DNA of 64,000 nt, taken from assembly GCA_000149265.1 (NCBI GenBank), contig CH002607.1, forward strand, positions 1 through 64,000, read 5' to 3'. This document shows, one piece after another, positions 33,627 through 45,780 of this stretch; the first letter of the stretch is position 1, and every line of letters begins with the position of its first letter. Under the pieces are notes generated by a model. It worked only from the letters and a program-made list of their open reading frames with translations, was not told the DNA's origin and searched no databases. A program made the position numbers and the translations under genes. Origin of the DNA: Ciona savignyi (Eukaryota; Chordata; Ascidiacea; Phlebobranchia; Cionidae).

Positions 33627-36600
33627 TTAAACGACTGCAGTTTGCTGTAAAGATGTGAGTTCAGCCAACTTCGCGTTAAAATATAGTCTCGTGCACGTGA
33701 TCGGTAGGTACGTATCGCACGATTGCGTCATCTGCACTACAACCTTCGGCCGTTCCGACACTGATGACGTAAGAACCGGGCATTGTGTCGTCATAGACGA
33801 AGAAATGGAGTTGGTGGTACCCATGGAAGAGCACACAGTGGTGACCGACACAGATGTTCTGCTCTCGAGTCCCACTGATGACGTGCTCGTAGTAGGGGTG
33901 TATGACGTAGTTGTGCTCGTGACGTCACAATTGTTTGTTCTACAAATTTTTGACGGTGAAGAGTCTAAAAACTCCTTGGGTAAAGGTCGCTTTTTTCTCG
34001 GTAACGGACAGGAGGGTTTGGGACTGCTTGGGGCGTCGGGGACTTTGGGGGCTTCTTGGGTCCACGACACGTTCACAACGTCCACGTATTCGTCGGTTTC
34101 GGAGTCATGTGGTATGATTTCGTCACTGGAAACGACTTCGCAACACGAGGATACTTCCAACTCTTCGCACACAATGGGATCGCTATCGTCTGTTGGAATA
34201 ATATGGGAGTCGATTAGATGTGAATGTATTTCTATACTACCCACGAACCAGAATAACAGGCGACCACGTGTGTATATTTCCTCTTTGATTACTATTTCCG
34301 TGTTTGCTTTACAGGTAGAACTGAACGGGAGAGTTTTGCGTATTGATTTAAATGTTGTTTTCAGAGCTCGTGTCTGTTTATCGCGTTTTTACGTTGGACG
34401 ATGAGTGTACTGGGATAGCGCTATGAATATAATCGCAAATAAGCGGAAGTGAGTGATCACGCCACACTCGATGCTACTGCAAAACAGGAAGTAGCTGCAG
34501 AAGACAGGAAGTGTTCACTGAGCCACCGGTTCGCGCGCTTGCTGTTTTCGCGCCATATTATTCACGCTAAACGTCACGTGGTGCGTTAATTCCCTGAAAG
34601 AAATGTTTGCCGCGAGACCAATTCTTGTTTGAGCGGTAAATAGGTCCGGCGTTAAGGGATTACTTACCGGTTTAAAAATTAACGCCCTCATTAGCAATGA
34701 TCTAAGCATCACGCCACTTTTCCTATACAAATATAGATCACAGGACGACCGTACAATATTGTTTTTGGCGAAAGGAAAAACGCGGCGGTTTTAAAGAGAA
34801 CGTAGAGAAAGGTGGTTAGAGAAAATAGAGAAAACGACCATAGAGAAAGGTGTTTCGTCCTCTATGGCGTATTTGGATAAGATACAGTAAGTTTAGCTTT
34901 GAATAGAGCGGTTTTAAAGGCCTTGGTAAATATAGTCCATTCTTAACATTTATTAACACCGATTCTGTTCCACACACTATCATTGTGACGCAACCATGCC
35001 GTTTATTAACCTCCATTGTACCGTTCACGACCGTCGGGTGTATGATTAACGAGCCGCATTGAAAATAAAGTTACTGTGGAAACTAATAAACTAAAACCTC
35101 CCGTTCAATCACTGTAAAGCAATATACACTTTGAACCGCATAATCGTTCATGCTTTTACTGCTATTGGACTTTACACGAGGAAACTCATTCGCAATTACT
35201 CGTACTGTACAGGGCCTCTTGTGTGTCGCCCAGTCGATTGCCCTTTATTTAAAACGTGTATCTGCAATAAGCTGCAGTTGACAGCTGTTTCATGCACGTC
35301 ATGAACTATATAATTAGCCAATTGTCGTTGCCTACCTTCTGTTGGGTGATCCAGACTCTGGTAGGACACCACGTGGTTGGTATTGATGGAAACCGCCATT
35401 GGCCGGGTCACTTGTGCGATTCTGGACACCATGACGTCAGAATTCGTCATGCACGACTGGAGCACAGTGGGTGAGGTTTGGGGGACCGATTTGATGTCGT
35501 CTTCCCTTAAGTAGAGCGATTCTGAAATGATGGTGTAAACGTTAGTGTCTTTAAAAGCGCATGTAGTTAGCTCCAGACATGACATGCGTGGGCCGCCTTT
35601 CTTTCAGCAGACGGTAATTGAAATGACATTATCTTGACAAGGGCAATTTACTACGTCCGACTCTTTTGCCATCGTGGCAACGTGCAGTTGCATCATCCCG
35701 CGCCGTCCTTTCGCGCCCTTTGTGACGTCACAAAGAGGAGATTGATTGAGGGAATTACTACGATTGTGCAGCAGCGGCGTCGCCTGGCATCTGCCGTTTT
35801 ATTATCTTCGCGGCGGAGAGAACGACCGGCGACCTATTTTATATGAAGTAAACAAACCGACGAGCTATCGCCGCAGTCTCTGGTTAATTAGTGACCGGAC
35901 TACGAGTGAAGAAATTTAAACACACTCGTAAAAACTCGTCAATGCAATACTGTAAACGTTTAATGCGCGATAGCAATCTACAGCGACCGCAATGACCTTT
36001 TGAGTCGGTTCTTGGAAAGCCTCATTACGGTGCAAATCGGCGAGATATTATCGGAAAAGTTCAACCCGATGCCAAGTCAGTGAAAAACTCGTCTTGACCG
36101 GACCGCAGACGTTTATATCTGGCGCGCATCACTCACGTTATCGCTGTGTGTACAAATAAACGCCGCTTTTTGCTTTCTTTATCGCTTGTTGTGACACCAC
36201 AGACAACAGATAAGAGCTTTTTGTGAGGCTTAAATTTCGAACCAAATCGCGCCTTAGGCGAAGAGAGAAAGAGAAATCCACGCTCAAGTTCGATTTCACC
36301 ATGGCGGTTGGGTTTAAATTATGGATGCTTGATGGTAAACAGCTCAGCCCTGAAGGAAAGAGGAAGACCTACTGCCAGAGAATAATAAACACACAGTCAC
36401 ATGATCCGCGCGCCGCACACACACGCAGCGCCGCGGGGGTTGTGTTCGCATGGTCGCACAACAATTCATCAACAGAGAACGGAATTTAAAGAGGAAAGGC
36501 CGAAAATAGCAAATTGCTGAGACGGCCCAATTCGCTAGTCATGCCCCGTAAAATAGTCTCAAATGAACCGGATTTTCCCCTGACTGCTTGGCCAGTGATC

Positions 36601-37702
36601 CGCAAAACACGTTAGAAGTTTTTTTTATACTGTAAACTGCGAGAAAATCCAATTACGTGGCAAAATTCCTGCGAATCGGTTCCTTTTACCGTTACACAAC
36701 ATGCCTTTAAAAGAGCGAATTAAATAGTACAAAAACAAAGTATTATGTCGCCTACTTTCCAATAACACGAAACATATGTGTGAATTAGCGCGGCAAGGGA
36801 TATATATGCGTCAATGGTGCGTAGTTTATTTTACATCCTGTCATATTCTAGTGAAACCTACTCCTGTACAAGGCAAGAAACGGACAGGTCACTAACTGCG
36901 TACGTGATCAGTTGCTTGGCCGTCAGCCACCGAAACGAGAAACAAGCATACTAGTCATAGCGTTTCCTTTAATAACCCGGATTATTCATAGGAAATTGCG
37001 TCATGTCACTACCAATAACGAGTGTAGTCCGACAATACTGAACCGCAACTTTGTTTGCACATTTGCAGCAACCCACTGTGAAAATAACAGTAAGCAAAAT
37101 CCCACCCTCGGACTTGCTGCCGTACACCGGAATAGACAAGTGCGGGGGGTGTTTAGCGCCTTTTTAACTGCGACAAATTTGTTTATTCGATACTGGTAAT
37201 TATTTTTCAAGTCTATTAACACATTAAATAATTCAAATTGTACCGAATTTATTTATAATTGATAGTATAATGATACATTATGTTTATGTAGCCGACGTGT
37301 TTTAAATACTGTAATTTTGACATTTTAATTGCTTCTTTTTTAATTTATTCCTGCTATTTACTTGATTACTGGAACTAAGTATTAAAAAATATATTGTTTA
37401 CCTTGAATACACCTTTCGTTGACTTCTTTCACAGTGCTATATTCGTATTCAGTTTCGTGGTCTTTTGAGTATTTCTCTGAGTGAATGTCCGTTAGGGTAT
37501 TTGCTACAATTTGGTAGTCTTCATCTAAATATGCACATCGCACTTCTTGTAAAACGTGCGCTACAAGCAGGGCTTTGCGAAGGTCCATCGCACGGGATTT
37601 TCGACCGCCGCGCCCGGTCAAATCGGAACTGGCTCCCGATGTCATCTTATCCATAGAAATGTTTATTAAATGTTGTAATTCAGCGTCCATGTCTAATAAC
37701 AT
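33627..37702 (-). CDS. IER2/IER5-like nuclear protein (three exons)
   Basis: Minus-strand exons: 37702-37402, 35521-35336, 34231-33627, all phase 1, giving 363 residues. Residues near 9-60 (LINISMDKM, then GRGG, then LRKALLVAHVLQEVRCAYL) align with the conserved IER2/IER5/IER5L N-terminus (I-S-x-x-K, RGG, K-x-LLV-x-x-VL-x-x-x-R-x-x-YL). A SERTA domain is the alternative reading. Exon 3 is acidic (DDSDPIVCEELE), then has a basic stretch (PRKKRPLPKEF and SPSKICR) like the IER nuclear signal, and ends in a Ser/Thr-rich tail. Donors are CAAG|GTAAAC and GAAG|GTAGGC; the first acceptor is a good TTTCAG. The exon 3 acceptor (GTATAG) has a weak pyrimidine tract and is the least certain point. Vertebrate IER genes are intronless, so the split structure is notable. 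Family members are growth-factor-induced nuclear regulators. Confidence 0.62.
35719..35734. promoter_or_regulatory. 16-bp palindrome with full CRE
   Basis: TTTGTGACGTCACAAA is a perfect palindrome around TGACGTCA in intron 1 of the IER-like gene, a candidate CREB/ATF site. A minus-strand TATA-like GATATAAACG lies at about 36108-36119, so an internal promoter is possible but unproven. Confidence 0.4.
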
Positions 37703-39233
37703 TGTGCTAGTTTTATGTTTTCTATCTGTAGACAGAGAAACACATTAACAGGTAAGCAAGATGTAGAACAGTTTGTTATAGACTTCGCGCTCAGGCTTTA
37801 ATAGTCGCATTTAAAACAAACATACTGACTGTTTCACTGGCGTACACATCCAAAATAGTAATATTCCATTTAAACGTACAGCCGTCTTAGGTCTACTGTA
37901 GCCTACTTGTTATACCTAAACTACAGGCTAAATCATTGACAGTGCTAGTCAAACTGACTGTTCTGAGATAATGCCAGTTTAATAAGCAGTGCCAGCGTTT
38001 CTTCTTAAAAGAGCTATTAACCGAGTTAAATCCGCTGTTTTTAACACCAGATTAAACTGTTTCCCATGACTAAATCGATCTGCCTTTCAGTAATATATGA
38101 ATACTAGGACTTATGACCACGAGGCCACAAAAATGTGAACCATGTTTGCCTTTTTCCTTTATTTTGTTCGCTTTTTTCTCCCTCTTTCTCTTTGAGGAGA
38201 CTACTATCGGCTTTATTAGCGCACAATCGATTCGACTCACGTAATCTCTTGTTTTGTTTCTTTCTTTCTCCCGCTGAATATTGATCTATGGAGCGGCTAA
38301 TCCTCGCGCCGAAAGCCGTTCCAAGTCCATCACAAAGCCTACTGTTACGTCACCGAGAGTCTCTTAATGTTTATTTTCGAGCACTCGAACCCGAAGTACC
38401 ATCTATCCTTTGAGTGCATTATTACGACATACAACGGGGGAAGTGCCCTGTTTCTTTTCAGCGAGACGAACAAAAGGAAACAACAAAGCGAATTGTGTGT
38501 GCGGCACCATGCGCGCTTTCTTTCAGCCGACTTTGTTTTGACTGAGAATTCCCCTTTGTTTTGAGGCCTTGTCTTCGACAAAGTTTGAATGAGTTCCATC
38601 TGTTAAACAACAACTGTTTCTTGTGCGACTTTCCATCACACAATTCCAATTTGTTCAACCGCCCAGCACGTCATCCGCGAAGTGCTGGAGAGTCGCATTA
38701 TGCAATCTATCCTTCACTAAGGCAATTACTACTGAAGGTCGTTCTCGAAGCGCAGTGATGAAAATAACCAGACTCACGTAAACGAACTTTCACAATGACC
38801 TTCAATAACAGAGAACCGGTATGCTCGAAACCAGCAATTTTACCTTGAACGTTTAATTCACGAGATTACCAATTAGGAAATATACGACAAGAAAGATCCT
38901 TCTATCCGAAATTCAATTGAAGAGATAGGTAAATTTCCGTGCCCAAAATACCAGCTCTAAATTATTCATAATCTCAAAGGAAAAAAGGTTCAAAAGCGAC
39001 CAAGAGGCCTCAGTATTGTTATGCTGATCTAAACCTATATCGTCTAAAAGCTGCCTGAACTAAGATTTGTGTGTGGATTAAATAAATGTGATATTTCATG
39101 ACGTTCTATTCGTGGCTTGTTTGATCGACAGGCGCTAAATTTAGCTAATTAGCAATAAGTGCAAGCGTTGCTGTCTGGAGCCTACTCAGCACACGTATTC
39201 TCGGGTACTGGGCAACAGTCATTCCGCCGGCAA

Positions 39234-39304
39234 TATATATAAACACACGCGCTTAGACTAGCGGACTTCCTGGAGTAACCAGTCATCAAACATTAATGAC
39301 GTCA
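39234..39304 (-). promoter_or_regulatory. CRE, Ets and TATA cluster, candidate promoter
   Basis: In minus order: TGACGTCA (39304-39297), AGGAAGT (39271-39265) and TATATATA (39241-39234), with a CACGTG E-box further upstream at about 39341. Spacing suits a start near 39205. The IER-like gene lies downstream on that strand and has an acceptor-like CTGTCTACAG about 25 bp before its ATG, so a non-coding first exon is plausible. TATATATA is symmetric, so plus-strand use cannot be excluded. Confidence 0.4.
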
Positions 39305-40339
39305 TTCTGAACGACGTGGCTCTCTCGTGACTACAGCACCCACGTGACCACGCGGTTTCCTAATACACAGAGAACACAACACAAAAGAGAAGCAGCCGAT
39401 TTCCTTTGTAGAATCGGGAGTGTTTTAATCCCCCGCCGCCGGATAAACGTTGCAGCAAACGCCGAAGCATCATCTGTCGAAAACGGTCGATTGCACAATG
39501 CTTCGCAGAAAAAGCATTGTAAGAGGGAAGCCCTCAATACAGATTGACACATCCCGGAATTAGTGGTGTCGCCTTTCGTCATTTCTCAGTTTAATAAACA
39601 AGATGGAAAAAACCATACGGCACTGGCTTATTATGTTGTAAAACGAGTGAATGCATGGTATAGTTGTTGAAGTATGGCAAATGCAACATTTATGGATAAT
39701 ATAAGTTACGAGCCATTAAAAGACCACCGAATTAGCATTAAAACTTGTTTGTGTACTTTCCTTTGCTATTTGAAAACATTTGTTTTATTTACGGGTTTAA
39801 ACTCTTATTATTTACACACTAATTTATAAAATGTGGTTTTAGAAACAATCCGTGTGTAAAAAGAACGCCTCCTCCTTATTTAATTACTACCTCGTGTTTT
39901 CAGTAATAACTAGCGTTACAAGATTACATCTTTACTTTGTATACAAAGTATTACTGCTTGATATTTATCTCCGCCCTCAAGAATACTGTTGTGAGATTTG
40001 GATTATAAACGCAGGGTACTTAAAATAATATTCTTCAATCTGAAGTAGAAAAAGCGGTCCCTACTGCACCGATGAAGGTTATGTACCAAAGATACCGCGT
40101 GTACCATGACTTTGTTTTCGATGGAACGACTTGAAAAGCGGTCGCATGTGTTGCAATCGGGGTAACTAGAAATGCACACGACATACGCCTTGCGATATAA
40201 ATCGTCCCGCCGGTTAGCTCATCAGTCAATTAGAACGCTAACGAAACTAAAGTTAGATCGAAAGTAAACTATATATTAGTTAGGTCATTATTTAAGGCAC
40301 TTACCGGGCGTCACATATCTCGAGTAGATTGATTGGTTA

Positions 40340-40480
40340 AATAAAAACAGAATACTAAATTGTATACAACACAATGTCATATCCCCTTGTAACCCGACAG
40401 TGGCCGCGAGGTAGCCTGTTAACTGCTTCAACAGCATTTCCCTTTTCACAGGAATGAACAAGTTTCCATCCTAGTTATAA
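40340..40480 (+). mobile_element. SINE 3' fragment
   Basis: TTGTATACAACACAATGTCA, then GTAACCCGACAGTGGCCGCG and GGAATGAACAAGTTTCCATC, matching the 3' half of the SINE body. Confidence 0.5.
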
Positions 40481-43400
40481 CCAGTGGGAGCAAGAACCGC
40501 CCTTTAAGCACCTTGATTGAGACCATTTCGCCCGATTGTGAAATAGCCAACAAACTATTGTGGTAAAACAGAGTTCATTAAAATAAAAAATCGTTAAATT
40601 TGTTATTGGTGTAAATATTGGTCAGCCCAGGTAATTTTCAGACAGTGCGCTGAGGTTAACCCACATCACAAAGCCAGCTGTATCTGACAGAACCAAACAA
40701 GACCGCACAATAAGAAGGATTTGATTGATCGAACTATGTACATTTCTTCTAAAAAATAGCAACTAAAATAATTATTTTGAATAAAAAACGTAGTTAAAAT
40801 GCCAGGTGTGTGGAAACGAAATGGATTGTACAGTTTCGCGACTTAATCAGCTGTATTGACCGGAGCCACCTGCAAACAGCAGTTCGAGCCGGTAATAGAT
40901 GTGCTAGGTCGGTATTGCATAATTTTCCTACCGGCATTTCTTTATATTGCGATTTTGTTTTCTCCTAGTAAACATACAGTCACATCTCCAGTCAAAAGGA
41001 CAAACGTCCAACGTAATTCTTCGGTTTTTATTTATCAATGTGAACTATACATATCCATTATCCATGTCTCCAGTAAGTTAAGAAGTATGGTAAAGTCAAG
41101 TACAAAATTATTTCAAAACAACCGACTACAATGGACGTAATAATATGTTTTGTTCGGTCGAGAATTCCACTGTGATGTCACATGAAGCAGCACTCATGTT
41201 ACCGTTTGGTACAGCAGCAGCCTCGCCCTATAAATCATGCCTTGTGCTTTCGCTGAGCAGTAATTTGAAGTCTGCTGAGAGTGGAAAGTCGGAAAGGCCG
41301 CAAATTAGTGGTGGTAACACGGCGTAACTGCTCGACATCCCTTCTCACGGATAAGACGGATCATAATTAAGTTCAATTGTCGCCTCTTTAAATATCTTTG
41401 TGGGTTGTCGATTAATTTTGGAGACCGCTTCCTTTTGACGGACCTGCCAAAACAAGTGTGATATTTCACTACTGTATTCCGTACCGATACCAGTAGTCAT
41501 TATAAACACTTAGCAAAATATAGTGTACTGCCGCCAGCAAAACATCATTTTTCGAAATTAGCTTAACGACAAACCTCAAAATGCGAGCGGTAAGGCTACA
41601 TTTAAGTAAAAATACCGGAAAAGGGCAAGAGCAATTTGTGAGTGGTGGTGGTTAAATGTACGCTTTGGGCGGTACAGTCTTTATTTGACAGATTTAGCAT
41701 TGGATGATTAAATTTTCCACAGGAGCATAAACTTGGAAAGTTTAAGCTTCATTTAATTCCCTTTCACGCTGGTAACCAAAGTACACACAAGGGCAACAGT
41801 CACCACCCTTTGGCCCGTTGCGCTGACTAAGCAACCGCAAGCTGAAACAGCCTATATTTTATTTAAACATGTATACGGTCCATTTACATATTTTAACACG
41901 AAAATTTGTTTTAAAACTTAAGGATTTACTTAATAGGTTACCTACCTGAACCAAACTTGTAGCGTATTTGGATTCAAATTGGGAACACCTTAATATAGAT
42001 ATGCTTCTTTCTGTACATAATACGTTTTAACAATGTCGTTCGTTCATTTCCCATAGTTGGCATATTAATCACGCCTCTCCCGTACATATTACAGTGCGTA
42101 GTGTAAATAGTCGGACAACTACTGATGATATGATTAAACATATACACGTGCTGGAATTACCACCGTTTATTTCTCCGCACGTTTATTACGAAGGGTCAAT
42201 AGAGAATAGATGTGTTTACTGCTGTAGCCCAAACACAAGTTAAGCCTGGTGGCGATGGATTCACGGAAAAGTTTATCTCGTGTTTGTTGTACACAAAACA
42301 AACCATCAACTTACAGGCTCAATGCGAACTGTCATACCCACAGGCCTACACTCTATCTTGTATATACAGATGCCTGTATCTACAATTTCCAGGGATTTTT
42401 TACGCTTTGTTAATTTTTTCACCGATACTATCAAATTTGCGGTTTAAAAAGTGACAAGGACGGTATTTTCACTGGTATATTTAAACGGCATTTATGTTAA
42501 ATCTGTGTTTTTAAAGTGTTATCTGATATATATCTGATAAGCAATGATGAAGTCATGATTTTAGGATAAAGCAAATATTTGTACCATGAGGTTATTGCCC
42601 TGGAGAATATACATATGCTGGAATGTTAATGTAACTTTAGATTGAAGTAATTTCAAGTTCTAAAATGCGGTATAGCGCCAAGGAATATTGGTATTAGGAT
42701 CTTTAACTTTTACCCACATTGTTAAGGTTGTGGTATATGCTACAACCCTGGTATCAATCGCTCGCTTGTCAAACGGCCGTACACTTGCAACGTTTAATGT
42801 CATAACCCCTTATCTCCTTTAAAACTTGGCTTGTAGGCATTGCCAAATAGTTATCATTGTAAACTTATCGGAGAAAGGTATAAAAATTAACTTTGTAGAA
42901 TACGAAACCGGGCTCAGTAAAAACACGAGAGGTCGGAACGCGCCTGAAGAGACTGGTGCCCAAAAACGTTAAATGTCATCATTCTACACTGAACAGGATG
43001 TAAGGTTGTGGTTTCAAAATTTCGAAGGCGGTAAGCCTAAGATATTACCCACAAATTAGTGGCATTCCACTATTCTATTTAAATGTTTTAATTCAATGCT
43101 TCTTATATACTTTAGCCATGAAAAGCTTTTTGTACCACAAGTTTTCAAAATTGCTTTAGAGGCACAATTTATACCAAATACCATCAGCGGCTTATTACAC
43201 ACAAAGAGAAATAGATTGTAAATAGCTAAGTTTCTTATTAAAACTTTACCAAGGCCTATAAAACTTTTGTAGGAGTTTATTATGCAAATATGGATGTTTT
43301 ACTGTTGTTTTCACACGCTTCGTTTCAATGGCCCAGTTAACTTTGTGTTTTCAAACACAATATAGATCCGTTTTAAATATTCATTCAGACAGGCTGTTGT

Positions 43401-44054
43401 CTGTATCTGTTTACCATGGCTAGTGTAATAGATGGTGTGACTGTTTGTAAGGCGATATAGCGCACGTAAAATGACACAATTGTGGTTACGAAGTGTTTGG
43501 TCTCTTTTTGTACAAACCTAAAGGGCAATTTAATATCAAACAAAGGGGTTTCCATTTCACCGCAATTAGCGGTAAGTGTTGCTGGGAAACAGTGATTCCA
43601 GATATATTTACCGCAAAGATTAAAAGATTGGGCGACATTTGAATTTGGGCGACGTTTGAGTATTCCAGGAATTTAAACATCTTATGTAAAAGAGATGACA
43701 TTTTGGAGAGATACGATAAAAAACCTATTACCGGTTCGTAATGTCAAGTTGTTTTCAAGTCGTGAAGATTTCACCGTGCTAAGCTTTAACCCAAAATGTG
43801 CTCGTCACTATGACCGTTTGCCTTTAGAGAAATTTCTATATGGTTCGGTCGTGGTAACTATTCGGCAGTAATATTCTTTGAACATTTTTTAGGTTACAAC
43901 CCATTGTATAGGAAAACGGTGGGTATTCACGACCAATAACCGATTAATTGGACCCAACAAACGCCACCAAACGTTATTGAGTTCACAAAAAGGTCTTGCA
44001 AGGAGACGTGAAAATTTAAGATTATTTTGACAGACGGTCGTATAGATATGTACA

Positions 44055-44183
44055 GTCACGTGACTGGTATTACGTCACATGACGCATGTATTCAAAAGAG
44101 AAAGTTATCACGAATGTGGGTTAAAAATAACAGCGGCGTCGCTTAAATACGGCGAGAAAAAATCCACAACTCTCGGAGCCGGT
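44055..44183 (+). promoter_or_regulatory. E-box/CRE cluster with TATA-like motif and a following splice donor
   Basis: GTCACGTGAC (44055-44064), TTACGTCA (44070-44077) and CATGACGC are followed by TTAAATAC (44143-44150) and, 32 bp on, GCCG|GTGAGT (donor at 44182). This has the look of a promoter plus short non-coding first exon, but no downstream plus-strand exon was recognised. Confidence 0.3.
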
Positions 44184-44774
44184 GAGTCAACCGCGTTTAC
44201 ATCATTGTCACACATCTATATTTCATAGATGTCTTTTGTTTATCGAGGCCATCGACGCGTTGGTGGTTCTACGGGGTCTTATCATCAAGTGTGTTTACAA
44301 CCATGTGATTGTGACGTGAGCCAACGAGTCAACACCGGCATTATGTGGTGACAAAGGCGGTTCACCTTCTTCGCGTACTGGAGCGCTCGGGCGGGCCGGA
44401 AAGGCATCAAATAAAAGGTGTTAACTTACACGGCGTGTATTAAATTCCCATCGTTCGGCACACCGAGAAATGAAATGGAGCCGGTAACAAGATACCAAAA
44501 TCGTTTTCATCCATTTTGCCGACCACGCCGACGGAACACGTGTCAATAAATTACGTAGGCGGCCGGTTTCGAAGAGCTCATTACAATCCAATTATATTGG
44601 AGGCTTAATCTGCCCCGACTTTGCGCTTAACAATGTAAATAAATAAATAAATAGCTTATATTTTAATAATTTATTAATGGTTGTGAATAATAGAATAGTT
44701 TTTCTTGGCGACATAATCACCCACTGTGTTCAAAGCCGGAACTCCGATGAACCCTTTACTGTTTTTTTATTATT

Positions 44775-44880
44775 GTGCTAAGTTTCGATCTCGTGATGGT
44801 CTTGTTACAAAGACTGTTTTTGTATAGATGTCGGTATATGTACCGGTCGCGTGAACCATTCGGCCACATGACTGCCAAAC
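44775..44880 (-). mobile_element. Second tRNA-like repeat family copy
   Basis: GCTAAGTTTCGATCTCGTGA, then GTACCGGTCGCGTGAACCAT and TCGGCCACATGAC, the B and A boxes in minus order. Confidence 0.6.
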
Positions 44881-45741
44881 TATTTTACTGTATGCACAGA
44901 TGATTTAATAGAACGACTCTCTTACGCCTTCTGACGGACATTATAAGTAATGTTGTTTATTACTGTTTGCGTGACAACGCGCGTTATGATAAGCACAATT
45001 GTTGGGGTACTTCACTCTGTTAGCCGAACAGTTGTATTTATTACAATATTCTTTATATGATGGAGACATTACTATCAATTGGTTCAACCCATTAGCAAAC
45101 TTAATTTAAACCACGAGCCCTAAACATTTTGCCCAAGACCAGGCCTGCTAACGTACAAAACACAACAGGTTGTCTTATTGTAGATTTCTAAGCAATGGTG
45201 CGTCATAATAGTGTTTTGGACAACATAAATGTTCAGTCGGTCCCACCCAACGTACATAACAACCTTGTGCCAGGAGTCGGCCATCATAGTTGGTCCAACA
45301 TAAACAAACAGTAACTCTATCGGGCTTTATCAGACGAGAAATTGTCAAATACCGCGTTGCCGCAGCTATTGTAGTGTTTTTATAATAATGGAAAGGTTGA
45401 TAATTCATTGAACCCTTTTTACCTACGCATGTCTTATGATAAAAAGGTTTCTTTTCTGTACCAGGAAGACCTTAAGTGTTTTATTTCGGATACAGTTTCG
45501 AAGCCATTGGGGGCACTTTTCCAAGACTTTTCTTTAAGGATGCAAGTCGGTATTATGCTTCGGTCGCTAAAAAAATTCGGGTTTTTGCCGAAAAAGATAA
45601 ACGATTATCTTTCGACTAGTTTCGAACCATTAACCTAAACTCCAGACATCCGACGTTAACTCCATAAATCTTTCAATGTCCATTTTCACAATTCAAGCAG
45701 ATTATATCGACTAATAATTAAAACGCAACACGCTAAAAATG

Positions 45742-45747
45742 TTTATT
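45742..45747 (-). terminator. MRPS12 poly(A) signal
   Basis: AATAAA on the minus strand lies about 35 bases after the MRPS12 stop, next to an A/T-rich run. Confidence 0.5.
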
Positions 45748-45780
45748 TTTTATTTTTTTATGGATAACGTTCAATAATAT

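Larger units (their letters stand above)
37730..45780. other. Eight-kilobase gene-poor interval
   Basis: No exon of a recognisable protein was found on either strand. It contains the promoter-like clusters at 39234-39304 and 44055-44183, a SINE fragment near 40340-40480, a tRNA-like repeat at 44775-44880 and an 18-bp palindrome at 39933. Interspersed repeats are sparser than elsewhere, which would fit cis-regulatory sequence. Confidence 0.45.

Noticed and set aside
33655..34404. 249-codon plus-strand open frame
   Set aside because: It is antisense to exon 3 of the IER-like gene. The minus frame has a coherent acidic/basic/Ser-Thr composition and phase-matched splicing.
36223..36489. Basic 88-codon plus-strand frame in the IER-like gene's first intron
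   Set aside because: No domain, weak start context and no splice partners; the surrounding GC-rich DNA is better explained as regulatory.
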